This document shows, piece by piece, positions 19,969-29,394 of a stretch of DNA of 64,000 bases. The DNA is from Dryococelus australis. Lineage: Eukaryota; Arthropoda; Insecta; Phasmatodea; Phasmatidae. Both the position numbers and the translations under genes were made by a program. Numbering within the stretch: position 1 is the stretch's first letter; each line of letters starts with the position of its first letter. The stretch covers positions 286,512,966 to 286,576,965 of the forward strand of contig CM057009.1 in assembly GCA_029891345.1 (NCBI GenBank), in the 5' to 3' direction. A model generated the notes under the pieces. It had not been told where the DNA came from, made no database searches, and was given only the letters and a program-made list of their open reading frames with translations.

Positions 19969-21480
19969 CTAGCGACCCGCCCCGGCTTCGCACGGGTGCA
20001 ATTATGATTTAAAAAACCTGCTTAACCCGGCGTTAATTAGGTTGGATAAACTCTCCTAAAGCATTAAAAAGCACGTTATAATTTAATAATTAATTAAATA
20101 ATTTATAATTTAAAGTTTTTTTGCTATTTTTATTTGATTTTTTTTTTTTTTATTTTTTATAATTTTTCATATTAATATGCATTACATTATTATGCAATTT
20201 ATCTGAGATAGAAGTATTTAATATGTTATTGGCTAAGACATTCTCTGTAGACAATGTTTGACGTCCTGTTATTGTTTGGTAGCAAAATGTACTATTTCTC
20301 TGGACTTCCAACTCGTGATAAACCAACATATAGTTGGCCATGGGAAAAACACTCTTTTCGTAGGTCGATTCCAACCAAAGAGAAAGTTTGACCCTGGGAA
20401 TTATTAATAGTAATCGCGAACGATGTTTTTACGGGGAATTGCAACCGTTTGAAAGATATTGGCAAGTCCGTCTTTAATGAGCAATCTTGTGCCATTATAC
20501 ATGTTAGGAGGGCTTATATTCCTTAAAAGCATGATAGGAGTACCGACTTTTAATGATAGTTCGTGAGGTGGCAAGCCAGAAGGATTAAGCGAATTTAGAA
20601 AATCTTGAGGAAAGTGGACGACATCGTCAACATTGGTGACTGTGTCAATCGACTTATAGGTTTTGACTTGGCCGGGAACTCTTTGTATAATGAGATTGTT
20701 GATTTCATTGACAGTGTTGTTCCTAGGCGATACTATTGCCCTGGAACACAACCAGTGAAAGTCTCTTTCTAGTAAATTTTCGAGGCCCGGATATACTGCT
20801 TCTGTAAGATGCTGCAGACTGTGGACTATCTGACCTAATGTCTCATTTAAAATGATTTCAGCAGAATTAGTACCCAAATTTAGAGAAGGAAAAACTCCTT
20901 CTCCAAGTCTGAGCAATTGTTGTGGGAAATCTTTATGCGTGTCTCCACCAAGATAGGCTCCCATATTCATTCGCAAATTTAGGTGTTGAATAGAACTCCA
21001 TAAGGGAGATGATTTAAGACATGCTTTGATGATATCTGCATGCATCCCTTTTGTAACTACAGGGAGTGTCTGCCGAAAATCCCCAGCAAACACAAAAGTA
21101 TCTCCCCCCATAATGGCAGTAGAGCTTCTAAGGTTGGCGCCGTACGCAGCACACAGCACGTTTTATTTTCCGAATCTGTCCGTCCTGCAAAGCCGTAGTA
21201 CATTATTTTGTTCTATCATCAATAGTTTTCGCAGAGCATGCAATGTAAGGAATTTTATAGGTCATTTATTTACACTTTGGGTTACATTATTGGAGTTTTA
21301 GTAGGGATCCCTATTGATTTTTAAAATAAAATATAGCCTATGACACTCAGTGATAACGTAGCATTCTACAGGTGAAAGAATTTTTAAAATCGGATGAGTA
21401 GTTTCGAAGATTACCTCCTACATCCAAACACACAAACACACAAAGTTACAAACACTACCTCTTTATAATATTAGTATAGA
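19969..21480 (-). mobile_element. Helitron, short copy with helicase C-terminus
   Basis: On the minus strand the element starts TCTATACTAATATTATAAAG at 21480. It ends in a hairpin (stem ACCCG/CGGGT, 19976-19998) a few bases before the terminal CTAG at 19972-19969. It is flanked by A on the 5' side and T on the 3' side, the standard AT insertion site, with no target duplication. Its 1512 bp carry only about 200 bp of 5' sequence and the C-terminal half of a PIF1-like helicase, so Rep and N-terminal helicase have been lost. It sits inside the PLA2 gene in the same orientation. Confidence 0.9.
20292..21159 (-). pseudogene. PIF1-family Helitron helicase, C-terminal half
   Basis: A 251-codon frame (21159-20404) reads FAGDFRQTLPVV, the GDxxQ motif of PIF1-like SF1B helicases, then SPLWSSIQHLNLRMNMG, WLCSRAIVSPRNNTVNEINN and GLPPHELSLKVGTPIMLLRN. 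In a shifted frame 20495-20292 follow FAITINNSQGQTFSLVGIDL (motif with SQGQT) and LYVGLSRV, the last helicase motif. These blocks match Helitron helicases of arthropods. The Walker A part and Rep nuclease are absent. One frameshift near 20450 breaks it. Confidence 0.9.
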
Positions 21481-22721
21481 TGATTTCTTTTGCATCTTTT
21501 GTAAAATTTTATCTACTTCTTGCCTAGATTCTAAATCTTTGTGATCTCTATAAGCTATATCATGAACTTTACAAGCTTCCTCTATTTTATTCACTTCTGC
21601 ATCTCGTCTTTCTAATGGTTCACTTAATTTTGTAAATGGTCCACAATAATTATAACCAGACAAATGCATTTCGGGCAAATTTAAATTGTTTAATGCCCAG
21701 TTTATAATGCCTTTGCTATGGTGTTGAGAATTCGAAAATGAGTGCGAAATAACATTTAAAACTCTTATTAGATATGGAATTCCTTTCGTGGTATTAACAA
21801 CAAAGTCAGAAAATCTATTGTTTGGCATATTCATAATGTTTACCTTTTCATTGTAAAAATTGTTATTTCTAGCATTTTCTTCGCCATAAATAACTAATAA
21901 TCTGTCAATTAATTTTCTATAATTGTCCATCCAAATATATTCTGTCGGCAAAATATTATATTTTTATACCATCTCCAGATCTAGGAGAACATGTAAAATT
22001 TGCTCTTTCTAGTGTGTTTGGTGCTGATTATGATGCTCTTATATACATATTCTGAACTGGTTTAATTATATTTTCATACTTCCAACTTCTATTCGAGTTT
22101 ATTGGCTTTTTTTTATTATATTCTTGGAATGCAGCACTGGTTGATAAAACAATTTCTGTGCAATTCTCCTAGTGATTATCGGTGTATTCACCTTCAAGGC
22201 CTGATTGTGTTTTTTGTCAACAAATTAGAAGTCCTTTTGTTAATGTATATTGTTTGCCTTTAACAGACAGTTTATTATTCTTTATCTTTACTTTTGTATA
22301 TCCAATTTCAAACTTATGCCTATTTCCTTGTAAACCATATGGTGTTTTCAAAACGATTTTTCAGAAAATTCTTTCCCTAGTTTTATAACAGAATCCGGAA
22401 GCGTCAAATTTTTTATGAGTATAATGCCCATTCTCTCTTCTACATTAGGTAATTTTGGGAATAATTTTCTTTCAACAGAATTTTCTTCTGGTGTTGGTGG
22501 ATAATCTAAATTTTTTGCGGCAACAGGTACTAATGTTGTTATTAAATTTTTGGTTTCCTCACTTACTTGATCTACTTTATTGCCAATATTATGTAATTCA
22601 CGAATTAATGGTAGATCTTTTTCTTGTTTTTTTTTTTATATTCCTCCTCATGGTTATTTTTATAATTTCTATACTTCCCAATAAGTAATTTCACTCGAGA
22701 AACACCCTGTGAATCCTTCAT

Positions 22722-22745
22722 TTTTATAAAAGAATTTACTTATAA
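22722..22745. promoter_or_regulatory. 24-bp divergent promoter between PLA2 and capsid genes
   Basis: The two ATGs (minus at 22721, plus at 22746) are separated by only 24 bases, which contain TTTATAAAA read on the minus strand and CTTATAA read on the plus strand, each directly abutting its start codon. The compactness and TATAAATG form recall late viral promoters. Shared control of the two virion genes is an inference. Confidence 0.6.
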
Positions 22746-24001
22746 ATGTTTTATAAAAGCATTCAGAGCTTTGAGAGACAAACATTCCCCCCAACTGATC
22801 AAACTAGGGGGAATGATTTCAATAATAGAATCGAATTTGATATTCCCATAGGAGATGACTTTTCTTTTCCAAACGATGCTTATATTTTGCAAGAATATAG
22901 CCTACTAAAAAGAGATAAAACTGGAGATGAGGCAAAATACGAAAAATTAGATAATATTGATGTTTGCTGTAATGTTTTTCCATTTCAGTTTTATAGAGTA
23001 GAAATTCCATAACATGGACATATTATTGAGGCTGTTGATAATCCAGGAACATCTTCGACAATGATGAATATTTTGCTAAGATCACCAGGTGAACAAACTT
23101 ATTTAGAGTCTACTGGTGTTAATAATAAATTTTAAGTAAAACATGTTCGTAGTGATAGAATAAATGAAATTATGTATCCATTAAGATATATGTTTGGCTT
23201 TATTCACGATAGTAATGAAGTTTACTGGAAAGGTGGTTATACAAAAACTTTTTTTAGAAATTCATATAATAACAATTGTTTATTTGTTTATGAAATTTAA
23301 AATCAGATGGTTCGGTTGATAAAAGCTATGCTGATCCTGGTAATATTGTTGTTAAAAAATTTGAAATTTTGTGGCCTATTGTTGAATACGAAGCTAACAC
23401 ATCAATTGCAATTAAAGAAAAAAATATTTAAAAATCCTAAAATTGATATTGGTTTTAAGTACTGGCAATTTTTAGAAAAAGATGTTCCTACTGGGACAAC
23501 TGTTTCCAACTTTGACATAAAAGATCAGTTTAATCATTTGCAATTTGACATGCCTGATTTTGTAATTGTGGGTTTCCAAACTAATAGAAAAATCGCGCTT
23601 AGCAGTATGTGCATACTCCAATGTTTGATCAATGTAATGTGAGATATATATTTGTTAAAAATGGTAGAAATGAAATTTTTCCAAAGGAAATTGGAATCTA
23701 GATATTGAAAATGATTCTGGCTTTTAATGATTGTAGAAATTCCAAAACTAAATTTAGATACTATATACAGAAATAATGAACTTTATTATAAGCCAACTAT
23801 AAACTATCATGGCGATATCAATTATTATTCATTTTAGGGACGAAGACCTTTATATGTTATTGACTGCCTATATAGAAAATCAGCAGTAGTTAAATATTAT
23901 ACAAATAAAAAAATAATGTGTATTTTAATTTTGGGGCTAATAAAATTTGTAACTTATGGTTATTTGAAAGAAATATCACTGAAGATACATAAATTTTTAA
24001 T
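22746..24001 (+). pseudogene. Double-jelly-roll major capsid protein (Polinton MCP), broken
   Basis: ATG 22746 opens an 88-codon frame (RIEFDIPIGDDFSFPNDAYI, LQEYSLL). After a stop, HVRSDRINEIMYPLRYMFGF and further pieces lead to the 23307-23642 frame with KNPKIDIGFKYWQFLEKDVP and LQFDMPDFVIVGFQTNRK. Frame-shifted FDQCNVRYIFVKNGRNEIFP comes next. The PDFVIVGFQT / FDxCNxRxIxV pair is characteristic of the DJR-like capsid family found in Polintons and insect genomes. Later pieces (RRPLYVIDCLYRKSAVVKYY) include the usual VIDCxRxxxxVK block. The total span of about 415 codons fits an MCP. It is shared divergently with the PLA2 gene. Confidence 0.8.
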
Positions 24002-24135
24002 TTTATTAAATGTAAATTTTAATACAATTTTTTAGATATTTGGTTGAGTTGTTTTATCGAATAAAAATAATTTTTTAAAATCTAAGTGAATTTTTTTTCT
24101 TTTTCTTGTGTGCATGCACTTTTTTTTATAAAATC

Positions 24136-24766
24136 AGTAGAAGACTATTGCAGATAATGGCGCAACTCAATCATTTAACTAAAATTCACACAAATTTCTC
24201 ACTTTCAAGCATCATTTTCTCCATTTATTCTGAAAACATGATTCGTCCCTTCAATTTCACCTCCAAAATCAAGATAATTTGACCCAAATCTGCATTCTCA
24301 ATTAAGCACACTTTTAAAAAAAAAACATTCTTTGTTCACTCTTTGATCAGTGGTCCATTTTCAGGGTGAATGAGGCTAAAATTAGGTCAAAAAGCAAATG
24401 TTTACTTAAAATTTGAAGGAAAAAAAATCACAAGATAAGTATGAAAATTCTTGGAGTTTCATCAAAAATATGATGATTTGGCTTGAAAATTTGTCTTTAA
24501 AGAACCACACACAAAGAGTGAACACAAGTTGATAACTGACATTAATTGTGATTTGAGCTATGAAAAATTTGACGGGGAGTTATAAATTTATTTGAATATA
24601 ACGTGAAATTGGTTGAATTTTAGTTAAATTTAACAGTTGGCCAATATCTGCGAAATATTTGAAGCGGGGATTAGAAATATGATTGTATTTAGCGTGAAAT
24701 TGGTTCATTTTTAGTTAAATTATTGTGTTGTACCAAGATCTGCTAAGGTCTTCTAATACGATCCTT
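24136..24766. repeat. Imperfect inverted repeat / foldback block downstream of the capsid gene
   Basis: The left arm (about 24136-24200, with AGAAGACTATTGCAGATAAT and CATTTAACTAAAATTCACA) is matched in reverse complement by 24690-24760, and again more weakly by 24600-24655. An inner pair surrounds GTTCACTCTTTG (about 24335 and, reversed, 24515). The arms are roughly 70 percent alike by eye. This could be a foldback/MITE insertion, a duplicated viral terminus, or a hairpin. The right arm overlaps the end of the zinc-finger gene. Confidence 0.6.
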
Positions 24767-25700
24767 CAGTTCATCGATGATTGAATATATCTCAACAATG
24801 TGTGAGAGATCCCCACATTTTTGCAGGTCAATCAAATATCTGAGTCTAGCAACAAGTTCTTTCTGGTCTTCGGGAAATATGTGACGAGCATTATTGATGC
24901 CTCCTGCTTTCTTCACACATCGAGATAATCATAATCCTTCTCATCAGATACTTCGTCAACATTGCTCAGAGTCATTATAATCAATTATGTTTTCATGATC
25001 GTCTTCACCTCGTGTTTAATCCTCAATATTATGTTTACTTTTCTTTGTAGAAGTCGCGTGGTCATCATCAGCATTTAGAACCTACAACTATTTATTTTGA
25101 GGTTTGTCGACATAATGCAAACCTCTTGAAAGTGTACATTCCACACATACAGAATCTAGCACGCCTTGTAGGTCTCTTATTCTGTCATTAGCATTAACTG
25201 TTTCGCCATAATCGTCTGTAGAATCAGTACTCATCGGTGTAGCATGAGGTATTGACGAGATCACTTTCTGTCTCTCAAAAGACGAATCCTTGCAGTTCAT
25301 GATGAGGTTTTTTTTATAACCTTGCGTAAACTGCATGTGTCCATTTTTGTATCGATTCACCATTCGAGTTCCATCGTCGTCTGCGAACATTTTATGTAAT
25401 GTGTTAACATGAGGTAACGAAGTCAACACACGTTGTCTCGAGTCAAGCAAACCTCGTTACCATTACACGCACTAGTGTGTATTTTTTAATTATCGCTTAT
25501 ACCGAATGTTTTACCACAGTTGGTACATGATAGTGATTTGGAGATAGGTCCTTCAAAAAATTGGCTTGTTTCATGTAGACTAGCATGACCACTTTTGCTG
25601 AATGTCTTTCCACAGAAGCAACACTTTATTATATGTATTTTCCAGCAGTGGGGGAAGGTACATCCATACAGGTAAGCTCTACAATAGACTTCGTACAATT
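24743..25700 (-). pseudogene. C2H2 zinc-finger protein with conserved C-terminal helix, broken
   Basis: The N-terminal part (25698-25486) contains KCCFCGKTFSKSGHASLHET and SCTNCGKTFG, partial C2H2 fingers. The next frame (25450-25088) has two related segments, SRQRVLTSLPHVNT and ERQKVISSIPHATP. The C-terminal part, near 24920-24745, is open in a shifted frame as GGINNARHIFPEDQKELVAR and YLIDLQKCGDLSHIVEIYSI, followed by IDELKDR and a stop at 24743. I take the three parts as one broken gene because order and orientation agree. It could belong to the Polinton-like element (compare the remnant at 8960-9462), but a separate origin is possible. Confidence 0.5.
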
Positions 25701-25799
25701 ATTCGCTGTTCATGATAATATAAGCACATTTAGAAACATTACTGATTTTCTATGTTCAACTCATTTGATTTCCTGCAACATGCCGGTTTTAAAATATCG

Positions 25800-26385
25800 C
25801 ACGACTGAAATTTATATGTAAAAGCTGTTCATAATTTTACTGTATGGTAGAACCACTTTTTTACATTCAAAAATTTTGACACTTTCCTTAATTTCACACT
25901 TACTTTCGTGGTTCCATGCAAATCTTGTATAACATAGATTTTCCGCCTTTTACTTTTCCTGTCCTTTGGAGCATTTTTAGTAGGTCCTTTAAGAAGTGTG
26001 AAAAGCGGGTTTCAGTGTTGCCAGGAATGTTTATCTACCGATAAACCGAACTGACATAAAGTTAAGTTTGCATGGAAATAAAGAGGCACAGATCACCTTT
26101 CAAAATCTGCCATTTACAAAAACTTTTCCGCAAAGGAAACAAGAATACAAAAAGGTGTTCTACGAGACAAAAACACCTCCTTTGTTTTTACCACGCACAA
26201 AACATTCCTACAACATCCACAGATAACATCATTCATGTCACACTAGGAGGAAAGAAAATTATTTCTATAAACTTATTCCGAATACTGTTTGGGACATCCT
26301 CTCACCTTGAGTCCCAGACTCAACAACGATACTAAAGACACACAAAAAAGGACCTTTTCCTTTCACTGTCTATATCTTAAGGGGC
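25800..26385. other. Spacer between virus-like element and BEL/Pao 2
   Basis: I see no gene. By position part of it should be the 3' LTR of BEL/Pao element 2, but I could not identify a TG...CA pair because no second LTR is available for comparison. A + strand frame at 26072-26335 has no recognisable feature. Confidence 0.4.
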
Positions 26386-26391
26386 GATTAA

Positions 26392-26760
26392 TCAGCCTTC
26401 TGGTTCTCGTCCCTGTTGTCGAAGGTAACTACAGTCGCTGCACCTCATCCTTCCCTGGGCCATGATCCTCCACCCATTCTCTTCCCTCCAAAGGATAGAT
26501 GCGCTGAATCGGGCGGGTAATGACCCCTGTGCTGTCTTAAATTTCGCAACTTGTGATACATCATCTCTTCCCAGAAACAATTGTTGCACCACGTCCAGCC
26601 ACCAGTCTTGTTGTTTGACGTGGTTGCTTCCCACAAGGGCAACTTTCCCTACATGCAACGATATTCCCCCTTTTGATTGGGTCTTGGTGGAGAGCTGTCC
26701 CAGATACTCTATGTGGAACTTCTTCCGCAAATCTTCACACAGACTCTGCAAGTACCTGTA
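26392..26760 (-). pseudogene. DUF5641-like C-terminal region of BEL/Pao 2
   Basis: The frame begins with LCEDLRKKFHIEYLGQLSTK and includes GGISLHVGKVALVGSNHVKQ, equivalent to the WxxxxxxEYLxxLxxR...GDxVLV start of the domain. It then has FLGRDDVSQVAKFKTAQGSL, equivalent to the PGxDGxVRVxxxxTxxG core. It is degraded but in the expected place. Confidence 0.7.
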
Positions 26761-26823
26761 CTGTCCCTTGGTATCTACTGAATATATATGATCACAATCT
26801 GGGACACCTATTTCGCAGATATC

Positions 26824-27560
26824 TTACAGGAACATTGCAGGTGTTAATGCGACCATATCCTGAGGTTCTGAGATATAGGTGAGTGGCCTTGAATTCAGGA
26901 TGCCTTCACAGTCACAAATGATGTTTGAGAGCTCTTCGAAATTCAAGTTTTCTTCGCAAGAGACTTTAGAAGCCCAATTAAGCTCTCCCACCAGCCACCC
27001 CACCAAGCAGCTGTGGGGGGGATTAAACTTCCATACAAAATGGTGAGCCAAACTGAAACATATAATTTCTTCCCAGTCCAACTTGGAAAATACATTCTCT
27101 GCTCCCACAAAATTGCCCCATTGTCACTGTAGATGGTCGTCGGTCGTCCACGCCACACAATAAATCTCCTCAGATATTGTACGAATGCATCTGTCGACAG
27201 GGAGCTGGCCACCTCTAGATGCACTGCCCGGTACACTTCACAGGTGAAGATGCCTATCCAGATCTTCGTACTGTCCTTTAGGTACAAAGGGCCAGCCATG
27301 TCTATGCCGATCACTTCAAACACAGAAGCATTATGTACTCGGTCTTCTGGCAAGGGTGGCGAGGTTTGCTCGACATGGGGCCCGAAAACCGCCGGCACAC
27401 AACACAATACGACAGAACGAGTTACTTTTCTCCCCTTCGAAATATAATACCTTTCGTGTAGATGAGTCAAGAGTCCCTGTACCCCACAATTATTGCTCTG
27501 AACATGAAGACTATAAATCAGTCTTGTCACTACAGGATGTTCGGCAGGAAGGACGGCAGG
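26824..27560 (-). pseudogene. BEL/Pao 2 integrase
   Basis: The 195-codon frame 27530-26943 has an HHCC-like start (LHVQSNNCGVQGLLTHLHER), then ASVFEVIGIDMAGPLYLKD with the first catalytic Asp, IFTCEVYRAVHLEVASSLST, FVQYLRRFIVWRGRPTTIYS followed by the DNG block, and a GGWWESLIGLLKS stretch containing the catalytic Glu (WWESL). A frameshift near 27070 separates the NPPHSxxxGG region. The overlapping 27108-26824 frame ends in LNFEELSNIICDCEGILNSR and PLTY, the integrase C-terminus. The active-site residues look retained but the frame is broken. Confidence 0.85.
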
Positions 27561-27590
27561 ATGTCTGAACTCAGGCCTGTCCTTGCACCT

Positions 27591-28478
27591 CTAAATCATA
27601 GTCCTCAGACCCAAGGTCCCACAGTCATCTTCGTGGGGTTTGAGCGAACTTAAACACTTGTCCTCAGGGCCATGGAAGGACTCCTTTTGAATGTGTTTCA
27701 CAAACTCATCTTCGACATTGCCGATTTCTTCCCCATCGAGTTCACTACTTCTTTTGTCATGACAACAGCAAATGTGGATGAATTTCAATACCCAGTCTAC
27801 AAGCCAAATTATCTTCAAGTACGAGGAAAAGAAACAGTAATACCAGTCGTGATCTGTTTCAGAGCTAGCAAGACTCGTCATAATACCGACCTTTAGCTAG
27901 AGGTTAATTGGATACTCATCTACTTCTCCTGTCTGCAAAGGCCATTATGCAGGCACACATCATAGCCAGTCAGTGCCCTCCCACCATTTTGATTGGACCA
28001 GGGCATCAGCGAGGCATCCATGACTTGGTAGGTCCGCAGGATTCGCCGTGCCTGGAACGTCTCTTCATGAACTCCTTTTTGACAACTGTCGGATCTCCAG
28101 CACCCGGTTGTATACAAAGACACTCCACTGCTCATCACGTTGTATCCATGATATAACAGTAGTAGAATCGCTCCAAAAGTGAAGGTCTTCTGTCTTCAAC
28201 TGTAGATTACTGACTACTGTAGCTGTCAATCTAGCAGCTATTGTTGCCACCAAAGGCTCAAGCCAGGGAATAGTTGTCTCCTTCATAGGTGCCACTCTTG
28301 CTCGTGCCTCAACCATATGTAGCTCAACATCGCCAAAGGATTCGAATCTAAGGAATATCACTGCAGCATAGGTTTTTTGGCTTGCATTGGCAAGATGTGT
28401 AGGCTCAACTTTGCCTGTTTCTTCAGGATGTGCCTGGATATGGCTATTTTTCTTAGACATGGAAGAGTTTTCATCCAC
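27591..28478 (-). pseudogene. BEL/Pao 2 RNase H region and connector
   Basis: The 28478-28065 frame reads TYAAVIFLRFESFGDVELHM, VAPMKETTIPWLEPLVATIA, and DLHFWSDSTTVISWIQRDEQ, where the DS pair of the BEL RNase H domain (FWSDSxxVLxWI) is clear. The 27881-27591 frame has VDWVLKFIHIC, LDGEEI and FVKHIQKESF, the usual connector before the integrase zinc region. RNase H removes the RNA template during reverse transcription. Confidence 0.85.
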
Positions 28479-28730
28479 TGGCGAAAATCGTCTTCCACCA
28501 CCGGAGGAACTTGTTCGTCCAACTCAAATATTATTACCAGAACTTCTGTATCAGCAGCATCGGCATGAGTGTGATGGGGGTTGCCATACCTATTGAATCA
28601 TAAATTTAGTGCCCTGCAGAAAGAATCTTCCTTTTGGGAACAATGTCGATGGATTTAGTTACCGACACATTGAGCGAATGTGTGTCTGTTCCCCTTCTCC
28701 AAACGGTGGACATTTCCTCAGGATCAACTG

Positions 28731-29390
28731 CTAAATCCGTAAATTCCCAGCCTCTGAGATCGAACCCTGCCTTTTGAAAATTTGTTTAGATTCTTCGATA
28801 AACATGCGAAGTGTGTCTCGGTCAACACTGGTCACACAGTTGTTTATATAGAAGCCCCTTTGCAGTCTGGCGATTGTGGCTTCTGAATAAGGTTCACTCA
28901 TCGCTCCACTCACATAATATCTCCTTCAAGTGTTGTTCGATTACAGCTCCCAAAAAAAAAGGGCTAGAGATTACCCCAAAAACCACTCTGGTATGCCTCC
29001 AAACGGTTACCACCCCAGAGTCATTTTTCCACAGGAAACTTACAAAATCTCTGTCTCTCTCTCTCTGGAAAGGCCGATCTGTAGAAAGGCCTTCTTAATA
29101 TCGGTAATGACACCAATAGGCTTGATTCTGAACCACAGAATAAGATGTGGCATATTCTCTATCAAATTTGGCCCCTCCTCCAAACAGCTATTGAGATAGG
29201 GGTTTGGAGGAATTCTTGATGATGCATGAAACACAGGCCTCATCTTTGTCGTGCCATGGTCCTTCAGCACTGATCGATGGGGTAGGTAGCGTCCTTCATT
29301 CAGATAATACGGTTTAACTTCTCCAAAAATTCCCTCCCTCTTTCAGTGATAGAAAACGTCTGAGTAGACATCTCGCACTTTCAATTTGCG
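28731..29390 (-). pseudogene. BEL/Pao 2 reverse transcriptase, C-terminal part
   Basis: Starting just inside the insert junction, frames read VYSDVFYH, REGIFGEVKPYYLNEGRYLP, HRSVLKDHGTTKMRPVFHAS and SRIPPNPYLNSCLEEGPNLI. Next come IKPIGVITDIKKAFLQIGLS (with the first catalytic Asp, DIKKAF), a FGVxSSPFxLGA-like stretch in another frame near 28990, and finally RLQRGFYINNCVTSVDRDTL near the YVDD region (YINN here, with VDD replaced). The YVDD catalytic aspartates appear lost. The N-terminal part lies at 30640-31030 on the far side of an insertion. Confidence 0.8.
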
Positions 29391-29394
29391 CAGC

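Larger units (their letters stand above)
19892..22721 (-). pseudogene. DUF8207-like / phospholipase A2 virion protein, split by a Helitron
   Basis: ATG 22721 (MKDSQGVSRVKLLIGKYRN) follows TTTATAAAA. A coiled-coil region (ELHNIGNKVDQVSEETKNLI) comes first. Shifted frames then show TPYGLQGNRHKFEIG and an SGDGIK...LPTEYIWMDNYRKLIDRL block, the DUF8207-like order of Polinton-linked insect proteins. The PLA2 domain is open at 21951-21490: LNLPEMHLSGYNYCGPFTKL, then NKIEEACKVHDIAYRD with the catalytic HD. The frame is cut at 21480 by the Helitron. Beyond it, at 19968-19892, the C-terminus resumes in another frame (HTPIGEKIASAAVASTMFKK). The product is probably a minor virion protein with entry-associated lipase activity. 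Multiple stops are present even without the Helitron. Confidence 0.8.
11590..24001. mobile_element. Endogenous Polinton/Maverick (adintovirus-like) element, decayed
   Basis: The interval holds hallmark genes of a Polinton. They are family B DNA polymerase (-, 11.6 kb), retroviral-type integrase with chromodomain (-, 17.9-16.8), adenain-like cysteine protease (-, 19.4-19.1), small hydrophobic virion-like protein (-, 19.7), DUF8207-like/PLA2 protein (-, 22.7-19.9) and double-jelly-roll capsid protein (+, 22.75-24.0). Accessory + strand genes are a matrix metalloproteinase and two BRO-type genes. The DNA is markedly more AT-rich than the flanking retroelements and genes are tightly packed. I could not find terminal inverted repeats or the packaging ATPase. 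The true limits may extend to the zinc-finger remnants at about 8.96 and 25.7 kb. Frameshifts and stops in every long gene show that it is a fossil. Confidence 0.85.

Noticed and set aside
20292-21159. PIF1-like helicase as a replication gene of the virus-like element
   Set aside because: It lies between perfect Helitron ends (TC at 21480, hairpin and CTAG at 19969, A/T flanks) and its motifs match Helitron helicases, so it came with the transposon.
11590-24001. Integrated nudivirus, ascovirus or entomopoxvirus genome fragment
   Set aside because: BRO and MMP genes would fit, but the integrase with chromodomain, adenain-type protease, DJR capsid and PLA2 protein in one compact block fit a Polinton/adintovirus-type element better.
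28811-29199. + strand frames over the BEL/Pao 2 reverse transcriptase
   Set aside because: They are antisense to well-recognised RT blocks on the minus strand.
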